From UBA7803 sp041686955 (lineage in GTDB: Bacteria > Pseudomonadota > Gammaproteobacteria > Pseudomonadales > Azotimanducaceae), in NCBI GenBank assembly GCA_041686955.1, contig JAWLCV010000064.1, positions 1-22,881 on the forward strand: 22,881 nt of DNA, in the 5' to 3' direction. The translations under genes and the position numbers were made by a program. Below are positions 21,161-22,881 of this stretch, piece after piece. A model generated the notes under the pieces. That model did not search any database. It was not told where the DNA came from and saw nothing but the letters and a program-made list of their open reading frames with translations. Positions within the stretch are counted from its first letter, which is position 1. The number at the start of each line of letters is the position of its first letter.

Positions 21161-22074
21161 GCGGCCGCCACCTCGAACCCGGGCGAGGGAAAGTGCACCA
21201 TCACGGGCCCCGTCTCGGCGCTCTCCCGCTCCACCACCACCTCCTCGTGGGACCACGCCGCGAGCCGGCCGCAGACCGGGATGCGCCCGTAATCCACCGG
21301 GGTCACCGTCACCTCCTGACCCAGGGTGAAGCCGGCTGGCAGGTCGTCGATGATGGCGGGCCGCCGCGGCGTCGCGGCCCGGGCCGTGGCCAGCGCCGCT
21401 TCCCCCGTGGAGACCACCACCTCGCCGTGACCGAACCCGGCCATCCGCTCCATCCACCGTCTCACGTTCGGATAGCGGTCCAGCAGCGGCGCGTTGACGG
21501 GATTGTTGGCCAGGAACCAGAGGCAGTGATAGACGGAGAAGTCGGCGATGGTGGGGCGCTCGCCGAACAGGAACGTTCCGTCCGCCGCGTCGTCCAGCTC
21601 CGCGAGATGATGGCGCAGATACGCCGCGGCGGCCTCCGCGGAAAAGCTGGAGATGACGGCGCCCCGGGTCAGCTCGGCACGATCCTTCTGGAACGCGGCC
21701 GCTTCCCCGGCGGGAATCCCGCTCATCATGGCGCCCACAGCCTGGGGCGCGAAGTTGAGGGCCACCGTGACCTGAAACAGGTGAGTGTCAGCCCAATCCG
21801 CCACACGCTGGGCGACGAATCCCTCGCGGAAGAGCTCACGGTTGCCGCAATGGCGCGCCAGAGCCCGAGCGATGATCCGGGTGTCGCAGTAGACGTTGGC
21901 GCCGATCTGCAGCACCGGAGTCTTGCGGTAGCCCCCGGTGAGCGGCATCAACAGCGGACGGGGCATGATGCTGGGGATCACCACCGAGTGCCAGCGCTGC
22001 TCCAGATAACCCAGCAGCGCCCGCACCTTCTCGGAGAAGAGCGACGCCGGATAGTGGTGCAGGACGATATCCAT
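21157..22074 (-). CDS. Glutathione S-transferase-like protein with extra C-terminal domain
   Basis: This 305-residue protein has a thioredoxin-fold N-terminus (about 1-75; LHHYPASLFSEKVRALLGYL; TGGYRKTPVLQ with cis-Pro53; CDTRIIARAL). An all-helical GST C-terminal domain follows (about 85-215; FGERPTIADFSVYHCLWFL). About 70 further residues (PVDYGRIPVCGRLAAW, then VMVHFPSPGFEV) are beta-rich and not part of a standard GST. Asp64-Thr65 stand where many GSTs have the acidic-Ser pair that holds the glutathione gamma-glutamyl group. Ser11 or Ser14 could activate the thiol. Substrate is unknown; detoxification is the general family role. The gene follows the LysR gene by 9 bases on the same strand. 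AGAGG precedes the ATG. CTAG at 21157-21160 provides the stop for both this gene and hemH. Confidence 0.87.
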   Translation of the reverse strand: MDIVLHHYPASLFSEKVRALLGYLEQRWHSVVIPSIMPRPLLMPLTGGYRKTPVLQIGANVYCDTRIIARALARHCGNRELFREGFVAQRVADWADTHLFQVTVALNFAPQAVGAMMSGIPAGEAAAFQKDRAELTRGAVISSFSAEAAAAYLRHHLAELDDAADGTFLFGERPTIADFSVYHCLWFLANNPVNAPLLDRYPNVRRWMERMAGFGHGEVVVSTGEAALATARAATPRRPAIIDDLPAGFTLGQEVTVTPVDYGRIPVCGRLAAWSHEEVVVERESAETGPVMVHFPSPGFEVAAA

Positions 22075-22083
22075 GGCTGCCTC

Positions 22084-22881
22084 TCAGACGCTTTCCGCCC
22101 ATTGTGACACGGCCGCGTAGAAGTCCTGCACCAGCGGCTGGGAGAACATGGACTTACGCGCTACGAACCGCACGGGGCGGTGCAACCCCGCCTCGTGCAG
22201 GCTGATCCAGCGACTCTCCTCCACGCCCAGGGTTCTGGCCACGCCTTCGGGCACCAACCCATGACCGAACCCGGCCAGCGCCATCTGCGCCACCGAGAAG
22301 AACGACTCCAGCGACACCCGGCGCTTCAGGTTCAACCGCCGCATGTCCTCTTCGATGGAGCGCCAGGCGCCGGAACGCGACTCGATGGTGATGACGTCGA
22401 GCTCGTCGCCCACCCGATAGTCGACGGGCTGGAGCCCGGACGGCAGGATCACCATGTTTTCGCGCCGGATCACTTCGCTCTGCAGGTCGGTGTCCGCGTC
22501 CGGAGAGCCGGTGCAGATGCCCAGCATGTACTCGCCGGAGCGGATGCGATCCAGCACCACCGGTGAGCGCTGGGCGTGGAAGGTGAACTCCACCTCGGGC
22601 ATGTGCCGCTGCACCCGGGCGAACAGGCGGAATCCCCAACTCGCCAGGATCGCCTCGGAGACCCCCATGATGATCTTGCCGCGGCGCAACGCGTTGTCTT
22701 CGAGGAACACGCCGCGCAGCTCCGAGAGCACCGGGGTGACCTTCTCCACCAGCCGCGTGCCGTGATGGGTGAGCACCACCCGCCGGCCGTGCCGCTCGAT
22801 GAGGGGCCGGTCGTAGTAGCGCTCGAGCGCGGCGATGCGCTTGCTCACCGCCGACTGCGAGATCTTCAGCACCGTGGCCGT
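22084..22881 (-). CDS. LysR family transcriptional regulator, N-terminus cut by right edge
   Basis: 265 codons are visible; the true start and roughly 25 more residues lie beyond the window. The visible part opens with T-A-T-V-L-K-I-SQSAVSKRIAALE, the recognition helix end of a LysR winged helix-turn-helix, then YYDRPLIERHGRRVVLTHHG. The effector domain follows (RGKIIMGVSEAILASWGFRL, then GFGHGLVPEGVARTLGV), the usual two-lobed fold. The inducer is unknown. LysR genes are usually divergent from their target, but this one reads into the GST-like gene with only 9 bases between them, so they are co-transcribed. A GTG at 22872 is an internal codon, not the start. Confidence 0.9.
   Translation of the reverse strand, partial: TATVLKISQSAVSKRIAALERYYDRPLIERHGRRVVLTHHGTRLVEKVTPVLSELRGVFLEDNALRRGKIIMGVSEAILASWGFRLFARVQRHMPEVEFTFHAQRSPVVLDRIRSGEYMLGICTGSPDADTDLQSEVIRRENMVILPSGLQPVDYRVGDELDVITIESRSGAWRSIEEDMRRLNLKRRVSLESFFSVAQMALAGFGHGLVPEGVARTLGVEESRWISLHEAGLHRPVRFVARKSMFSQPLVQDFYAAVSQWAESV

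Noticed and set aside
1..22881. Defence system, CRISPR array, transposon, prophage or biosynthetic cluster.
   Set aside because: No repeat array, nuclease, transposase, integrase or multi-domain synthase was seen on either strand.

Overview
The window looks like chromosomal DNA of a GC-rich free-living Gammaproteobacterium. The gene order pepA-holC-(small acidic protein)-valS, a CRP-type palindrome, and the EAL-HDOD, Rcp1-like and TonB families all fit that group. I cannot place it to genus. Genes are packed tightly, with many 1-11 base start/stop overlaps. I see no rRNA, tRNA, insertion sequence, integrase, CRISPR array or phage gene.

Left part (1-8964). A partial EAL-HDOD regulator gene runs off the left edge. 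An acyl-CoA dehydrogenase gene is divergent from a thiolase-fold gene that lacks the usual thiolase catalytic residues, and a small RDD membrane protein gene follows the thiolase. A promoter near 3716 then starts the housekeeping operon pepA-holC-unknown-valS: leucyl aminopeptidase, Pol III chi subunit, acidic protein and valyl-tRNA synthetase. Each start overlaps the preceding stop.

Middle part (8992-17043). A cytochrome P450 and a TetR repressor are divergent around a short palindrome. They look like a regulated catabolic or detoxification pair, and the P450 has lower GC than its neighbours. After a hairpin comes a three-gene signalling operon read leftwards: REC-GGDEF-EAL, then a PAS histidine kinase, then a single-domain response regulator. 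About 300 bases of regulatory DNA, holding a perfect CRP-type site, separate it from a rightward operon. That operon encodes a BlaI-type repressor, a BlaR1/M56 membrane metalloprotease that ends in a TonB-like domain, and a separate TonB protein. A perfect 18-base palindrome sits at its promoter. This is the most system-like part of the window: a possible proteolytic signalling switch that controls TonB production, with no beta-lactamase gene nearby.

Right part (17040-22881). A leftward run encodes hisH, hisF, a PIG3-type quinone oxidoreductase and a YkgJ-type cysteine-cluster protein. It is divergent from hemH, whose ferrochelatase carries an internal five-cysteine insertion that suggests an iron-sulfur cluster. 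A leftward LysR regulator (cut by the right edge) and a GST-like gene with an extra C-terminal domain finish the window. Two convergent gene pairs share stop-codon bases.
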